From Leptospirales bacterium (lineage in GTDB: Bacteria > Spirochaetota > Leptospiria > Leptospirales > Leptonemataceae): 64,000 bases of DNA. The stretch lies in the NCBI GenBank assembly GCA_019694655.1, contig JAIBBN010000010.1:51166-115165 (forward strand), read 5' to 3'. A program made the translations under genes and the position numbers. This document shows positions 16,665 through 24,972 of the stretch, piece by piece. Each line of letters opens with the position of its first letter. Within the stretch, counting starts at the first letter, position 1. The notes under the pieces were generated by a model. That model searched no databases. It was given only the letters and a program-made list of their open reading frames with translations, and was not told where the DNA came from.

Positions 16665-18008
16665 CTAGCGCTCGCGACCGGCGGGCGACTGCAAAAGGCG
16701 CCAGACGGCCGGGTAGTAGAATAGCAGCGTCGCAGCTCGCAAAAGGACGTAGCCGATGAAGGCCGCCCACAGGCCGCGATTGCCATAGTGTGGCAGGGAC
16801 CACAGGCTCAGCAGAATGAACAGGCTAACCGAAGCCAGCGATGCGTTGCGCATCTGCCTGGTCCGCGAGGAGCCGATGAAGATGCCATCCAGCTGGAAGG
16901 CCGCAAATGCCAGCAAGACGTAGAGCGCGGCCAGCGGCAGCGAAGCGCCGGCAACGCGCCGTATCTCGCCATTGGCGCTCAGCCAGGCGATGATCGAATC
17001 GCCCCCAAAGAAGATCCCCGCTGCCAGCAAGGCTGCACTGGCCGCTGCCAGCTCTGAACTGCGCTGTACTGCCAGTTGAAATCGAAGGCGGTCGCCCGCG
17101 CCGATGGCGGCGCCGACGTGGGCCTCGGCCACATAGGCAAAGCCGTCCAGAAAGAAGGCGCTGAAGCCCAGAAATTGCAATAGCAGATGATTGGCCGCCA
17201 GCACAGCATCGCCGGCGGCGGCGCTGCGATCGGCGAACCAGGCAAAGCCGCCAATCAAGGCCAGTGTGCGCAGCATGATATCGCCGTTGGCGCTGAGCGT
17301 GCGCAACAGAGCGCGCTTTTCCAGAATCGCCTTCCAGTCCAGGGGCCAGAAAGGGGCCGCGTCGATGCGTTTTAAAAGGCGCCAGAGCAGGACAAGCCCA
17401 AGCAGAAAAGCAGTCCACTCGGCAATCGCCGTACCCAGCGCTACACCGGCGGCGCCTTGCTGCAGTAGGCCGGCAAAGTAGATATCCAGAAGGGCGTTGA
17501 TCACATTGAGCGAAAGCTGCACCAGCAACACCAGCGCGCTACGACCCAGTGCGATGAAGACGCCCATTACCACAAAGCCGCCAAGCGCAGCCGGCGCGCT
17601 CCAGATGCGCATCTGGAAGTAGCGCAGCGCCACTGCCTCCACGCCGCTGGAGGCGTGAAAGAGACGAAAAGCAATCGCGCCAATCGCAAGTTGCATCGCC
17701 AGCAGGACGATGCCAAAAAACAGGGCCAACAGCAGCGCCCTGAAAACGGCAGCGCGCAGTTCTGCGTGGCGTCCGGCGCCATGGGCCTGGGCAACAAATC
17801 CGGTGACGCCCATGCGCAAGAAGCCAAATCCCCAGAAGAGAAAGGCAAACAGCAGCGCGCCCAGAGCGATGGCCCCCAGCGCGACGGCGTCCCCCGTACG
17901 TCCTATGACGGCAACGTCCACAAATCCCAGGAGCGGCGTCGAGGCGCTGGCCAGAATGATCGGCCAGGCTTCTTTGAATATGCTGGCGTGCGTGATGCGC
18001 GACGACAT
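16665..18008 (-). CDS. MATE-family efflux transporter
   Basis: A 447-residue protein with twelve hydrophobic helices in two related halves, as in the multidrug and toxin extrusion family (DinF-like branch). Seen: the N-terminal EAWPIILASASTPLLGFVD segment, MGVTGFVAQAHGAG in the first half, and the GFAYVAEAHVGAAIGAGD segment in the second. It would export organic cations by sodium or proton antiport; substrate unknown. It diverges from the aldo/keto reductase gene at 18071. Confidence 0.92.
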   Translation of the reverse strand: MSSRITHASIFKEAWPIILASASTPLLGFVDVAVIGRTGDAVALGAIALGALLFAFLFWGFGFLRMGVTGFVAQAHGAGRHAELRAAVFRALLLALFFGIVLLAMQLAIGAIAFRLFHASSGVEAVALRYFQMRIWSAPAALGGFVVMGVFIALGRSALVLLVQLSLNVINALLDIYFAGLLQQGAAGVALGTAIAEWTAFLLGLVLLWRLLKRIDAAPFWPLDWKAILEKRALLRTLSANGDIMLRTLALIGGFAWFADRSAAAGDAVLAANHLLLQFLGFSAFFLDGFAYVAEAHVGAAIGAGDRLRFQLAVQRSSELAAASAALLAAGIFFGGDSIIAWLSANGEIRRVAGASLPLAALYVLLAFAAFQLDGIFIGSSRTRQMRNASLASVSLFILLSLWSLPHYGNRGLWAAFIGYVLLRAATLLFYYPAVWRLLQSPAGRER

Positions 18009-18070
18009 AGCTGACCAGCATGTCGCCGCTGCGGTCGGCGGTCGCTTCGAAAATCAGGAGAGAGACGACG

Positions 18071-19063
18071 ATGGAACTGAGATCACTGGGAACAAGCGGC
18101 GCAAAGGTCTCGGCCCTTGGCCTTGGCTGCATGGGCATGACCGACTTCTATGGCCAGCGCGACGACGTCGAATCGCTGGCGACAATCGATCGCGCCCTGG
18201 AACTGGGCGTCACCCTCTTCGATACCGCCGACATGTACGGCCCTCATACCAACGAAGAGCTGCTGGGGCGTGCGATGAAGGGGCGGCGCGAGCGCTTCTT
18301 TCTGGCTACCAAGTTTGGCATCGTGCGCAAGTCATCGAATCCGATGGACCGCGGCCTGGACAGCAGTCCGGCTTATGTGCGCGCCTGCTGTGATGCAAGC
18401 TTAAAGCGTCTGGGGACCGACCATATCGATCTCTACTACCAGCACCGCGTCGACCCGAAGACGCCCATTGAGGATACGATCGGCGCCATGGCCGAGCTGG
18501 TTCAGGCTGGAAAGGTGCGCTGGATTGGACTCAGCGAAGCCTCAGCAGCGACTATCGAACGCGCGGCGTGTATCCATCCCATTGCCGCGGTCCAGACCGA
18601 ATTTTCGCTCTGGACGCGCGATCCTCTGGAAAGCGGCGTACTGGCAGCCTGTCGTAAGGTTGGCGCGGCGCTGGTTGCCTACAGCCCGCTGGGACGCGGC
18701 TTTCTGACCGGCGCCATCCGTTCGCCCGAGGATTTTGCGGCCGAAGATTATCGCCGGCACTCGCCCCGATTCCAGGGCGAGAACTTTGCGAAAAACCTCA
18801 AGCTGGTCGATATCGTGCGCGAGCTGGCCAGCAAGCGCGGATGTACTGCGGCGCAATTGGCCCTCGCCTGGACCCTGGCGCAGGGCGCCGATGTCATTCC
18901 CATCCCCGGGGCCAAGCGCCGCAATCACCTGGAAGAAAACGCGGCGGCGCTGCAATTCTCATTGAGCGCCGCCGATCTCAAGCAGATCAATGAGGCCTTT
19001 CCGCTACAGGCCGTTGCCGGCCTGCGTTATCCGGAACATCTGATGCATACTGTCAATGCTTGA
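18071..19063 (+). CDS. Aldo/keto reductase
   Basis: A 330-residue (beta/alpha)8-barrel NADPH-dependent oxidoreductase. Catalytic tetrad visible: Asp51 and Tyr56 in DTADMYG, Lys81 in ATKFG, His125 in YQHRVD. The C-terminal [15 protein letters not shown] segment binds the NADPH phosphate. It belongs to the YakC/AKR13-like group with the LGCMGM motif near residue 20. The ATG at 18071 has AGGAGAGA eight bases upstream; the longer frame is rejected. Substrate is probably a small carbonyl compound. The MFS gene follows 10 bases after the stop. Confidence 0.93.
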   Translation: MELRSLGTSGAKVSALGLGCMGMTDFYGQRDDVESLATIDRALELGVTLFDTADMYGPHTNEELLGRAMKGRRERFFLATKFGIVRKSSNPMDRGLDSSPAYVRACCDASLKRLGTDHIDLYYQHRVDPKTPIEDTIGAMAELVQAGKVRWIGLSEASAATIERAACIHPIAAVQTEFSLWTRDPLESGVLAACRKVGAALVAYSPLGRGFLTGAIRSPEDFAAEDYRRHSPRFQGENFAKNLKLVDIVRELASKRGCTAAQLALAWTLAQGADVIPIPGAKRRNHLEENAAALQFSLSAADLKQINEAFPLQAVAGLRYPEHLMHTVNA

Positions 19064-19073
19064 CCAGTAAGCC

Positions 19074-20276
19074 ATGCCTTTGCGGATGTTTGCAGCCATT
19101 TCCCGTCCCATCTTGATTCTTTCGCTGGTCAGTTTCTTTACCGATGTAGCCAGCGAGATGCTCTATCCTGTCATGCCGCTTTACCTGGGAGCGGTTGGCT
19201 ACAGCGTACTGTTCATTGGCGTTCTGGAGGGTTTTGCCGAAGCAATTGCTGGAATTTCGAAGGGATATTTTGGCGCCGTGTCGGATGCAGTCGGTCGCCG
19301 TACGCCCTTTGTACGCCTTGGCTACGCCTTGAGTGCAATCTCCAAGCCAATGCTGGCGTTGTCGGCAGCGGCAGGCTGGATTTTTCTGGCGCGTTCGACG
19401 GATCGCATTGGCAAGGGTCTGCGCACGGCGGCGCGCGACGCACTGCTCAGCGACTACTCTTCGCCCGAGACGCGCGCCACAGTTTTTGGTTTTCATCGCT
19501 CGCTGGATACAGCGGGCGCCGTGCTCGGGCCGCTGCTGGCGCTGCTCTTGTTGCAGCGCCTCGCCGGACAGTATCGTTTGCTCTTTTTGATCGCTTTTGT
19601 TCCCGGCCTGGCTGCCGTGGCGCTGACCCTGTTCATTGGCGAGCGACGCGCGCCGTCCCGGAAGCGTCCGGGCCTGGCGGACTTCCTGCGCTATCTGCGA
19701 CAGGCGCCGACCGCCTATCGTCGTCTGCTGACTGGATTGCTGCTCTTTGCGGCCTTCAACAGCTCCGATGCGCTGCTGCTGCTGTTTATGAAAACGCGCG
19801 GACTGAGCGACACAGAAACGCTCTGGGCTTACATCGGCTACAATGTGATTTTCTCCCTTGCGGCATTTCCGGCAGGGCTGGCGGCTGATCGCTTTGGTTT
19901 TCGCGGCGTTTTTTGTTTTGGCCTTGTTCTTTTTGCCTGCTGTTATGGGGCCATGCCGCTGGCCTTTGAGCTCTGGCATTTTGCGGCGCTGATGCTGGTC
20001 TATGGCATTTACGCCGCCTCCACCGAGGGCCTGGCCAAGGCCTGGATCAGTCGATTGGTTCCGGCCACGGAAAGCGCCACGGCCATCGGCAGCGCCAATG
20101 CCCTGCAGAGTTTGCTGGCAATTGCGGCCAGCGCCACGGCGGCGGCGATCTGGCGCTTCTTTGGCGCCGAATGGAGTCTGCTCTGGAGCGCCGCGGGGGC
20201 CCTGGCGGCGATGCTCTATCTGCTTTTTCTGGCGCCTTCGCTGCAAACGGCGGAAGAACTGCGGCATTCTGGCTAG
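19074..20276 (+). CDS. MFS transporter
   Basis: A 400-residue major facilitator with twelve hydrophobic helices. The loop 2-3 signature appears as GAVSDAVGRRTPFVRLGYAL (GxxxDRxGRR-like) and is weakly repeated in the second half (GLAADRFGFRGVF). The N-terminal SLVSFFTDVASEMLYPVMPLYL segment is typical of a subgroup of drug or metabolite exporters. It follows the aldo/keto reductase gene by 10 bases, so both may handle the same toxic compound. Confidence 0.9.
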   Translation: MPLRMFAAISRPILILSLVSFFTDVASEMLYPVMPLYLGAVGYSVLFIGVLEGFAEAIAGISKGYFGAVSDAVGRRTPFVRLGYALSAISKPMLALSAAAGWIFLARSTDRIGKGLRTAARDALLSDYSSPETRATVFGFHRSLDTAGAVLGPLLALLLLQRLAGQYRLLFLIAFVPGLAAVALTLFIGERRAPSRKRPGLADFLRYLRQAPTAYRRLLTGLLLFAAFNSSDALLLLFMKTRGLSDTETLWAYIGYNVIFSLAAFPAGLAADRFGFRGVFCFGLVLFACCYGAMPLAFELWHFAALMLVYGIYAASTEGLAKAWISRLVPATESATAIGSANALQSLLAIAASATAAAIWRFFGAEWSLLWSAAGALAAMLYLLFLAPSLQTAEELRHSG

Positions 20277-20371
20277 TTATCTGGATTCTGTCGCCCAAGC
20301 GGCGACTGGATCACCTTTTCGCGCCTTATCCACGACTTATCCATCCCGCCAGCATACATACTTATCTTCTA

Positions 20372-20384
20372 TTTGCTTTACAAA
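20372..20384. promoter_or_regulatory. LexA (SOS) box, Leptospira type
   Basis: TTTGCTTTACAAA is an exact TTTG-N5-CAAA site, the LexA-binding palindrome described for Leptospira interrogans. It extends one base each side (A..T). It lies 26 bases before the start of the RecA-like/PolB operon, overlapping any plausible -35 element (TTGCTT at 20373). The rest of the 134-base gap after the MFS gene shows nothing else clear. Confidence 0.72.
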
Positions 20385-20410
20385 TGACGTGATCTTGATA
20401 GTCAAGCCAG

Positions 20411-21169
20411 ATGACTGTGGCTCTTGCAGAGCAAAGGCCTGGCGAATCGTGGCGCATGCAGCGTCGCCCGCTGGCCCCGGGATGGGCGGAAGCGCCGCTT
20501 TTTCAGTTTCTGGATCGCTGGGACCGGCGGCGCATCGGTTTGATCAGCGGACCGGGCCTGGTTTTCCCCATTGCCCTCAGCTGGCAGGCGCACCTCTGGT
20601 TGCGCGGCTATCGTTTGCATAATATAGATTGTTCGCTTTGCTTTAACGTTTTCAATCTCGCGGACGAGGCGCTGCGCATTGATATCAAGCCGGAGGCCTT
20701 GCTGGCGGAGATCCGCATCCGTCGCGCCTTTACGCCTTACCAGATTCTGGACGTAATCCATCAAGCGCTGCAAAAGGCAAAGAGCGCGCCGGACGCCCGC
20801 GCTATCTATTTCGTCCTGGCGCCCTGCAAACAATTCTTTGACGGCGATGTTTCCGCCGAAGAGGGCGCCTGGCTGCTGGGTCGGCTGTTTGCCTTGTTTC
20901 GCGAGCTGGAACAAAGCGGCGCGCCGCTGGTGATTGTCGAACGAAGACGCTACCAGCATGAATCCTTTATAAATGTAAAACAACAGCTGCAGGGGCTGGC
21001 CGGTTTTGTCTGGGAGCTTTCGCCGGCAGCGCTGAAGCAGCCGGCCTACGCGCTTTCCTTGCGTCAGACTGGCCGCAAGGAACAGCGCATGTTTCTGGGC
21101 GCAGTGCAATCCGCCTTTGCCGGAGATTCCCATGGGCCGCACGCTACAACCCTATTCCATACAGATTGA
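20411..21169 (+). CDS. RecA/Rad51-superfamily-like protein lacking a Walker A motif (ImuA-like role proposed)
   Basis: A 252-residue protein, first gene of the LexA-boxed operon. Residues 40-175 follow the order of a RecA-fold core: GLISGPGLVFPIALSWQAH where a P-loop would stand (no GKS/GKT), a central RIRRAFTPYQILDVIHQAL segment that closely recalls the I.RAFTPYQ segment of Rad51/RadB-like proteins, AIYFVLAPCKQFFDGDVSAEE at the Walker B strand (no clear acidic end), then GAPLVIVER. I infer a RecA paralogue that cannot hydrolyse ATP, comparable to ImuA or SulA-like proteins that bridge RecA and a polymerase. It overlaps the next gene by 38 bases. Confidence 0.6.
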   Translation: MTVALAEQRPGESWRMQRRPLAPGWAEAPLFQFLDRWDRRRIGLISGPGLVFPIALSWQAHLWLRGYRLHNIDCSLCFNVFNLADEALRIDIKPEALLAEIRIRRAFTPYQILDVIHQALQKAKSAPDARAIYFVLAPCKQFFDGDVSAEEGAWLLGRLFALFRELEQSGAPLVIVERRRYQHESFINVKQQLQGLAGFVWELSPAALKQPAYALSLRQTGRKEQRMFLGAVQSAFAGDSHGPHATTLFHTD

Positions 21170-21413
21170 TCTGATTGAAGAGCGCTTTGGAAAATTCCGC
21201 CGCACACTGCGACGCGAGGACCAACTGCTCTTTGATCAACTCTTTCGCTATGCACGCAAACAGTTGCAGGCTGGCGTACTGGCCGCCAGCCCCAACCCCT
21301 TTGATTCGATGGCGCTGAGCATGTTGATCGAGCTGCAACGGCAGATTGGCTTTCTACAGCAGGAAATGAAACGTCTGGCGCCTGAGGCCTCAAACAAGGA
21401 TGAGCGAACCTGA
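21132..21413 (+). CDS. Small helical protein between the RecA-like and PolB genes
   Basis: A 93-residue charged, helical protein with no recognised domain. The ATG at 21132 has GGAGA about six bases upstream, inside the end of the preceding gene; an earlier TTG at 21117 is less likely. Its last 14 bases overlap the polymerase start. Helices at about residues 10-50 (IEERFGKFRRTLRREDQLLFDQL) and 62-83 could form a coiled coil. Its position suggests an adaptor or small subunit for the polymerase; this is inference. Confidence 0.7.
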   Translation: MGRTLQPYSIQIDLIEERFGKFRRTLRREDQLLFDQLFRYARKQLQAGVLAASPNPFDSMALSMLIELQRQIGFLQQEMKRLAPEASNKDERT

Positions 21414-23805
21414 GATCGAGGGCTGTCTCTTCGATGTCTACAACTTCGAAGACGAGATCCACGTCTGGATTCGCCTTGCCGACGGTCGTATGCTGCGACT
21501 GCGCGACGCATACCAGCCGGTGATTTATGCCGCCGGACCGTCGCAACTGCTGAGCAGACTCTGCGCCAGACTCTACGAACTGCAGGCCCTGGCGCGCGAG
21601 CCGCGTATGGTTAAGCGCCGCCACTTCTATCAGAACCGCATGATTCCGGCTCTGGAAATGGTCATCTCCCGCCCCTCGGTGATGCGCAAGATCAAGCAAA
21701 AGCTCTACGCCTTCTACCGCCGCATGGATATTTACCATGCCGATATCGAAACGCCTACCAGCTATATGTATGCACACGATATCTATCCGCTCTGTCCGGT
21801 ACGTGTCGTCCTCGACCCTGCCCGACCCGAGCGCTTGCTGAGCATCCGCCCGGCCAACGAATCGGAAGAGGTCGACTACCGTTCGCCCCCGCTGCGCACC
21901 ATGCATCTACAGTTGGAACACAGCCATCGCTTGCCCATCTCTCTGCACAATGCCATCGTCGCCGAATACCGCGGTCAGACTTGCACCCTGAGCTACACAA
22001 ACATGAGCGACACCGTGCGCGCCTTGCACGAGTTTCTCACAAAAAACGATCCCGATGTGATCCTCAGCGCCTATGGCGACCCGGCAATCTTGCCGGCGCT
22101 GTTTCAGTGCGCTCAGCAGCAGCAGCTGGAACTGGCTCTGGATCGCGATCCCATTCCCAACCAGCGCCGTATTCTGCGTCAGGGTTCCAGCTACAACACC
22201 TACGGCAGCTGGATCTACATGGCGCCTTCTTATCCGCTCTTTGGACGCTGGCACATTGACCGCGCCAACTCCTTCGTCTATAAGGAGTCCGAACTGCACG
22301 GGGTTCTGGAGTTGGCGCGACTCAGCCGACTGCCGGTGCAACGCCTGGCGCGTTCCTCTACCGGTGCAGCGCTAACCGCCATCGAGATGCATGTCGCTTT
22401 AAAGTTAAACTATCTTGCGCCCTGGCAAAAAAGCGCCGCCGAAGACGAGAAGTCGGCGCTTGATTTGCTTACCGCCGATAAGGGCGCGCTGGTATACGTT
22501 CCTGACACGCGCGAGGCGCAGGTCTACGAAAATACGGCGCAACTGGACTTCAGCCAGATGTATCCCAGCATCATGGCGATCCACAATATCAGTCCGGAAA
22601 CCGTCAATTGCCGCTGCTGCCGCAACGATCCACAGGCCCCGCGCGTTCCGGAAGTCGGCTATGTCATCTGTCGGAGGCGGCGCGGCGTCGTCTCCATTTC
22701 CCTGGAACGCGTACTGGCGCGCAGAAAATTCTATAAATCTAAAGTAAAGGAACTGAAGGCCAAACGCGATCTGTTACGCGGCGCCGGCGCGGCCTCTACT
22801 GTATCCGCAGCACAGGCCCAGCCATCGCCGGCTGACGTCGAGCTGCAGCGCTTGCAGGAGGAGCTGGAACTTTACGAGAGCCGCCAGAGCAGTCTGAAGT
22901 GGATGCTGGTTACCTCCTTTGGCTATCTGGGCTATCGCAATGCCAAATTTGGCCGCATCGAAAGCCACGAGAGCGTCACCGCCTTTGGGCGCGAGAAACT
23001 GCTGACGGCCAAAGAGATCGCAGAAGATCGCGGATACCGTTTGCTGCATGCCATCACCGACTGCATATTCATCGATCAACAGGGCGCGCCGCTGGATGAG
23101 CAAAAGCTGCAGGAGCTCTGTACGGAGATCGGCCAGGCCTGCGGCATCGAAATGGGCATGGACGGCGTTTACAGTTGGGTGGTCTTCGCTCCTTCGCGAG
23201 TCGATCCGGACCTGCCGGTGGTCAATCGCTACTTTGGTCGTTTTCAGAATGGCGAGTTGAAGTTTCGCGGCATCTTCGCACGGCGCAAGGATACGCCGGC
23301 CTTCATTCGCGAGGGCCAGTTGCGGATGCTGCAGTGTATGAGCGAGGCTGACAGTATCGCCGCCCTGCGCGCCATGGCCCCGCAGTTGCGCGCCATCTAC
23401 CGCGAACTGGACGAACAGTTGCGCCAGCGTAAGGTTCCGTGGCAGACTTTGCTGCTGCGTCGCACCATTTCACAGGACCTGGACAGTTATACAGTCAACA
23501 ATGGATCGCGACAGACCCTTGCCGAGCTGCGCAATCTGGGCGTGGAGACGCAGCCGGGCGAAAAGGTGCGTTTCCTGGCGCTGAGCGTTGGCCGCGGAGC
23601 GGGGCGCTACCTCTCGGAGGAACGTGCGCAACTGATGCAGGACGCCGAAATTCGGTATGACCAGCGCTTCTACAGAAAAATGTTGTGGGAGTCCTATCGC
23701 GAGATTTTCGAATACTTTGCGCCTGCAGAGGAATTTCAAGCGCCGCCCGATGACCAGCTGCGACTGTTCGCTGCTCAGCTCGAAAGTACGCCAGATTCAA
23801 GATAG
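21400..23805 (+). CDS. Divergent family-B DNA polymerase
   Basis: An 801-residue family-B polymerase. Polymerase motif A is LDFSQMYPSIM (Asp383), motif B is LKWMLVTSFGYLGY (Lys500, Tyr509), and motif C is AITDCIFI in place of YGDTDS: the second, catalytic Asp (Asp554) is kept and the first is Ile. In the exonuclease domain Exo I DIET is intact (Asp115, Glu117), Exo II reads SAYGDPAILP (the usual N..D positions lost) and Exo III is YKESE with Glu298 for Asp. Proofreading is therefore probably weak or dead. A Cys cluster (404, 406, 407, 424) may bind zinc. It is shorter than replicative PolB, and the SOS box suggests translesion synthesis. Confidence 0.88.
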   Translation: MSEPEIEGCLFDVYNFEDEIHVWIRLADGRMLRLRDAYQPVIYAAGPSQLLSRLCARLYELQALAREPRMVKRRHFYQNRMIPALEMVISRPSVMRKIKQKLYAFYRRMDIYHADIETPTSYMYAHDIYPLCPVRVVLDPARPERLLSIRPANESEEVDYRSPPLRTMHLQLEHSHRLPISLHNAIVAEYRGQTCTLSYTNMSDTVRALHEFLTKNDPDVILSAYGDPAILPALFQCAQQQQLELALDRDPIPNQRRILRQGSSYNTYGSWIYMAPSYPLFGRWHIDRANSFVYKESELHGVLELARLSRLPVQRLARSSTGAALTAIEMHVALKLNYLAPWQKSAAEDEKSALDLLTADKGALVYVPDTREAQVYENTAQLDFSQMYPSIMAIHNISPETVNCRCCRNDPQAPRVPEVGYVICRRRRGVVSISLERVLARRKFYKSKVKELKAKRDLLRGAGAASTVSAAQAQPSPADVELQRLQEELELYESRQSSLKWMLVTSFGYLGYRNAKFGRIESHESVTAFGREKLLTAKEIAEDRGYRLLHAITDCIFIDQQGAPLDEQKLQELCTEIGQACGIEMGMDGVYSWVVFAPSRVDPDLPVVNRYFGRFQNGELKFRGIFARRKDTPAFIREGQLRMLQCMSEADSIAALRAMAPQLRAIYRELDEQLRQRKVPWQTLLLRRTISQDLDSYTVNNGSRQTLAELRNLGVETQPGEKVRFLALSVGRGAGRYLSEERAQLMQDAEIRYDQRFYRKMLWESYREIFEYFAPAEEFQAPPDDQLRLFAAQLESTPDSR

Positions 23806-24236
23806 GCGTTCAGGGCGCTACGCAGTTCAATCAGAGTGCGAGCGACAACCTGCAAATCCGCGCGCCCAAAACGTGCTGCAAAGTCCGCCAGAAACTCGGC
23901 TTCCTTTCGCTGCATGCTGGAAAACAGGCGCTCGCCCTTAACCGTGAGCTCGCTCAAGAAAGCCCGCTTGTGTTCCGGATTCTCATGAAAGACCACCAGA
24001 CCCGCCGCCTCCAGCTCCTGAAGATTTTTCTGAATCTGCTGGCGAGATACAGCCCGACCAGCGGCCAGTTCCGCAATGGTCTTTCTTGCGCCTCCCGCCA
24101 GATCCTCCAGCAAGGCGCGCTGCGCCATGGTGACTGCGGCGATTCCGTGCAAGGCCTCGCCGCTCAACGCCAGCTGATGGAAGAGGCGTCGAATATCCCT
24201 GAAAATGGAGCCCAGCAATTCAGATCGAGAATCCAT
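23775..24236 (-). CDS. MarR-family transcriptional regulator
   Basis: A 153-residue winged-helix regulator from the ATG at 24236 (a TTG at 24254 is the alternative). The recognition region is KTIAELAAGRAVSRQQIQKNLQELEAAGLVVFHEN, followed by the wing and LTVKGERLFSSMQRKE. It diverges from a methyltransferase gene across an 85-base gap filled with TTGACAA/TTGTCAA repeats, which it probably binds to control both genes. Its 3' end overlaps the polymerase gene by 31 bases in convergent orientation. Confidence 0.88.
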   Translation of the reverse strand: MDSRSELLGSIFRDIRRLFHQLALSGEALHGIAAVTMAQRALLEDLAGGARKTIAELAAGRAVSRQQIQKNLQELEAAGLVVFHENPEHKRAFLSELTVKGERLFSSMQRKEAEFLADFAARFGRADLQVVARTLIELRSALNAYLESGVLSS

Positions 24237-24264
24237 GGACTGGAATTGCCCCAACCTCCGCCGC

Positions 24265-24320
24265 TGTCAAATATTTGACAACATAGTTGACAAGAACCAG
24301 ATTTGTCAATATGGTTGTCA
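24265..24320. promoter_or_regulatory. MarR-type operator cluster
   Basis: A perfect 16-base palindrome, TGTCAAATATTTGACA, occupies 24265-24280. Next come TTGACAA (24287-24293) and TTGTCAA (24303-24309), an inverted pair nine bases apart, then TTGTCA (24315-24320). All lie between the divergent marR-type and methyltransferase start codons. The area is AT-rich compared with its surroundings. Confidence 0.65.
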
Positions 24321-24321
24321 T

Positions 24322-24942
24322 ATGAACATTGCAAGTAACTTGATACGCTCGCTGCGCCGCCAGTTCTACCGTCCGAGCGGCGTTGGCGGACGCCTCGCCA
24401 ACTGGATCATGGCCAGTCGGTCCTCCAATCGGGAACGCAATCTCTGGGCAGTTCAATTGCTGGATTTGCAGGATGGCCTGAACATTCTGGAGATAGGTCC
24501 AGGTCCAGGATTGGCCGCGCGCGAGATCCTCGGCCGCTGCCGCCCGGCAAGCTTCGAGCTTCTCGATCATTCGCAACTGGTTATCGATTGCCTTCGCAGA
24601 GAGCTCACGGCGCTGACAAGCGCTGACCAATTGAGTTTTCGTATGGAAGACATCGAGCAAGCGACTCTCCTGCCGCAAAGTCTGGACCGGATCTACAGTT
24701 CCAATGTTGCACAATTCTGGGAAAATCCGGAGGCGGTGGCGAAGAAGCTGCGCCGCGCGTTGCGTCCCGGCGGTAAAATTGTAACGAACTATCTCGCCCG
24801 CCATCGCGGGGCGACTTCCGGAAACTCGGAGGTCTTTGCCAAGGCGTTTGCCGCGATCGGCCGGGCCGCGGGATTTGAGCATGTGCAGGTCCATACTCTG
24901 CCGCTTCGGCCCATTCCCTGCGCTGCAATTGTCTTTGAGTAG
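24322..24942 (+). CDS. Class I SAM-dependent methyltransferase
   Basis: A 206-residue methyltransferase. SAM-binding motif I is ILEIGPGPGLAAREIL; motif II LLDHS and the late ALRPGGKIVTNY segment fit the Rossmann-fold class I family. The N-terminal FYRPSGVGGRLANWIM stretch is typical of small-molecule methyltransferases related to UbiE. Substrate unknown. ATG at 24322, just after the operator cluster, so expression should depend on the divergent MarR regulator and whatever ligand releases it. Confidence 0.87.
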   Translation: MNIASNLIRSLRRQFYRPSGVGGRLANWIMASRSSNRERNLWAVQLLDLQDGLNILEIGPGPGLAAREILGRCRPASFELLDHSQLVIDCLRRELTALTSADQLSFRMEDIEQATLLPQSLDRIYSSNVAQFWENPEAVAKKLRRALRPGGKIVTNYLARHRGATSGNSEVFAKAFAAIGRAAGFEHVQVHTLPLRPIPCAAIVFE

Positions 24943-24972
24943 CCGATCTTTGTGCTCTTCGGCGAAGGAAGT

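Noticed and set aside
19053..20267. Open frame of 404 codons antisense to the MFS gene
   Set aside because: Gln/Arg-rich composition and no motif; the MFS reading is clear.
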